Shown here one piece after another: positions 62,989-64,000 of a DNA stretch of 64,000 nt; positions within the stretch are counted from its first letter, which is position 1, and each line of letters begins with the position of its first letter. The notes below the pieces were generated by a model. The model saw nothing but the letters and a program-made list of their open reading frames with translations, made no database searches and was not told where the DNA came from. The DNA is from Albula goreensis. Lineage: Eukaryota; Chordata; Actinopteri; Albuliformes; Albulidae. The position numbers and the translations under genes are program-made. The stretch covers positions 4,487,499 to 4,551,498 of the forward strand of contig CM040746.1 of NCBI GenBank assembly GCA_022829145.1. The letters run 5' to 3'.

Positions 62989-64000
62989 CATAAACGTTTA
63001 TTTTTCAGTTATTCTATGAAGACATGGAGATGTGCTACAAGTGAAGGCTTTTTTAAATCGAATGCAAAGTTTTGACCTTGTAACGTGAACCTATCAGACA
63101 TACTGTATAGGAATATGAAAAGCGCATTAGATGCACATATTCCCAAGTGACGTCTCGTGGTGTCATAGGCGGCTTGACAGCATCAAACACATTTTTTCTG
63201 CCTCCTACTCTGAACGTTTCCCAGACACAAGAACGTGTTGTTCTCGGCTGCTCATTAAAAGAGCATGCTCGCCAAGACGCCTGATAAACATGAACATTCA
63301 GAAGCGTCGCAGTTTTAAACAATTAGCTTATTTTGAACTCGCACTGCACAGTTTGATGGTATCCTAGATGAATGCACTAAAACAGTCATTTCAATTTGAC
63401 AACCATTAAAATAATGGTATAGGTTAATGATAAGGTTATTGGTTACACCCTCCACTGTACGGAGTGAAAGTAGATATCACTACTTAAGGTGCGTATGGGT
63501 AAGCCTACTGCACATTCGCTCTTTTTGTGTGATTAGCATTTGCCTGGAATATGCCTGACAGCCCCAAACCCATACGTCTGACCACCACTGTAATATTTAA
63601 CACTGTGGTATTTTTCTACCGTCTCAAGTTCGGAATTGCGTCTTTGTACAACACGCGAGCGTGCATGTTGTTTCACTGCTGCCCTTAGTAAATGACTTTT
63701 GAAGCGCTTTGATCTTTTTCTTTTCATTTTTTAAACCGCCGTCGTGACGTTTCAAAAGCCGTGTGCTCTTTCACTAGCACACGTGGAGATGCCTTTTTCA
63801 TTTTCAGCCTAATAAAATTGAGCATGAAATATTAAAAGCGCCTGTATTTCTTTGTGTGCCAACCCTAAGGAGAATTATAATGTTTCATGCCATGAAGGCT
63901 ATAGGTATTCACTAAGACAAAACATCAACATTCTCCCTCATCAACCACACTTCAGGCGAAGTTGATTCTGCTCAGGACTCAATCAGAAAAAGAGTGCGTT
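62989..64000. other. Noncoding DNA, no gene seen
   Basis: Short open frames only, overlapping on both strands, without recognisable domains. Confidence 0.5.

Overview
The window looks like a piece of a ray-finned (probably teleost) fish genome. The evidence is vertebrate-style intron/exon structure, no dense operon-like coding, very many long CA/GT microsatellites, tRNA-derived SINE fragments of a common fish type, and a linked zic3/zic6 pair (zic6 is known from fishes and is missing from mammals). The species cannot be told from the sequence alone.

Only two protein-coding genes can be supported, and they lie head to head in the middle. zic3 is on the minus strand with three coding exons (27225-26226, 25380-25217, 24719-24537) and encodes a predicted 448-residue five-zinc-finger transcription factor. 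zic6 is on the plus strand with two coding exons (36524-37481 and 40460-41094) and encodes a predicted 530-residue protein. Their start codons are about 9.3 kb apart, so the two divergent genes share one upstream intergenic region that could hold common developmental enhancers. Both genes split finger 3 from finger 4 at the same phase-1 intron. zic3 has a second intron inside finger 5 that zic6 lacks.

Layout. 1-10.7 kb is repeat-rich: CA/GT arrays, a CA/CT minisatellite, a roughly 1 kb GTT-rich minisatellite with a 42-bp period, and two SINE relics. 10.7-22.3 kb is AT-rich noncoding DNA with no supportable gene. 22.3-24.5 kb is the probable zic3 3' UTR and downstream flank. 24.5-27.2 kb is zic3. 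27.2-36.5 kb is the shared intergenic region, with CCAAT and E-box elements near zic3, a TATA-like element about 620 bp before the zic6 ATG, and one long CA array. 36.5-41.1 kb is zic6. 41.1-64 kb is noncoding flank with scattered microsatellites, SINE relics and one striking 47-bp tandem array (54434-55373, 20 units) that appears to have been amplified from the tRNA-like head of a SINE.

No rRNA, true tRNA gene, CRISPR array, intact transposon or viral gene was recognised. No new multi-gene system was found. The main points of interest are the zic3/zic6 pair and its altered member zic6, the SINE-derived satellite with a higher-order repeat, and a microsatellite sitting next to a weak-looking zic6 splice donor.
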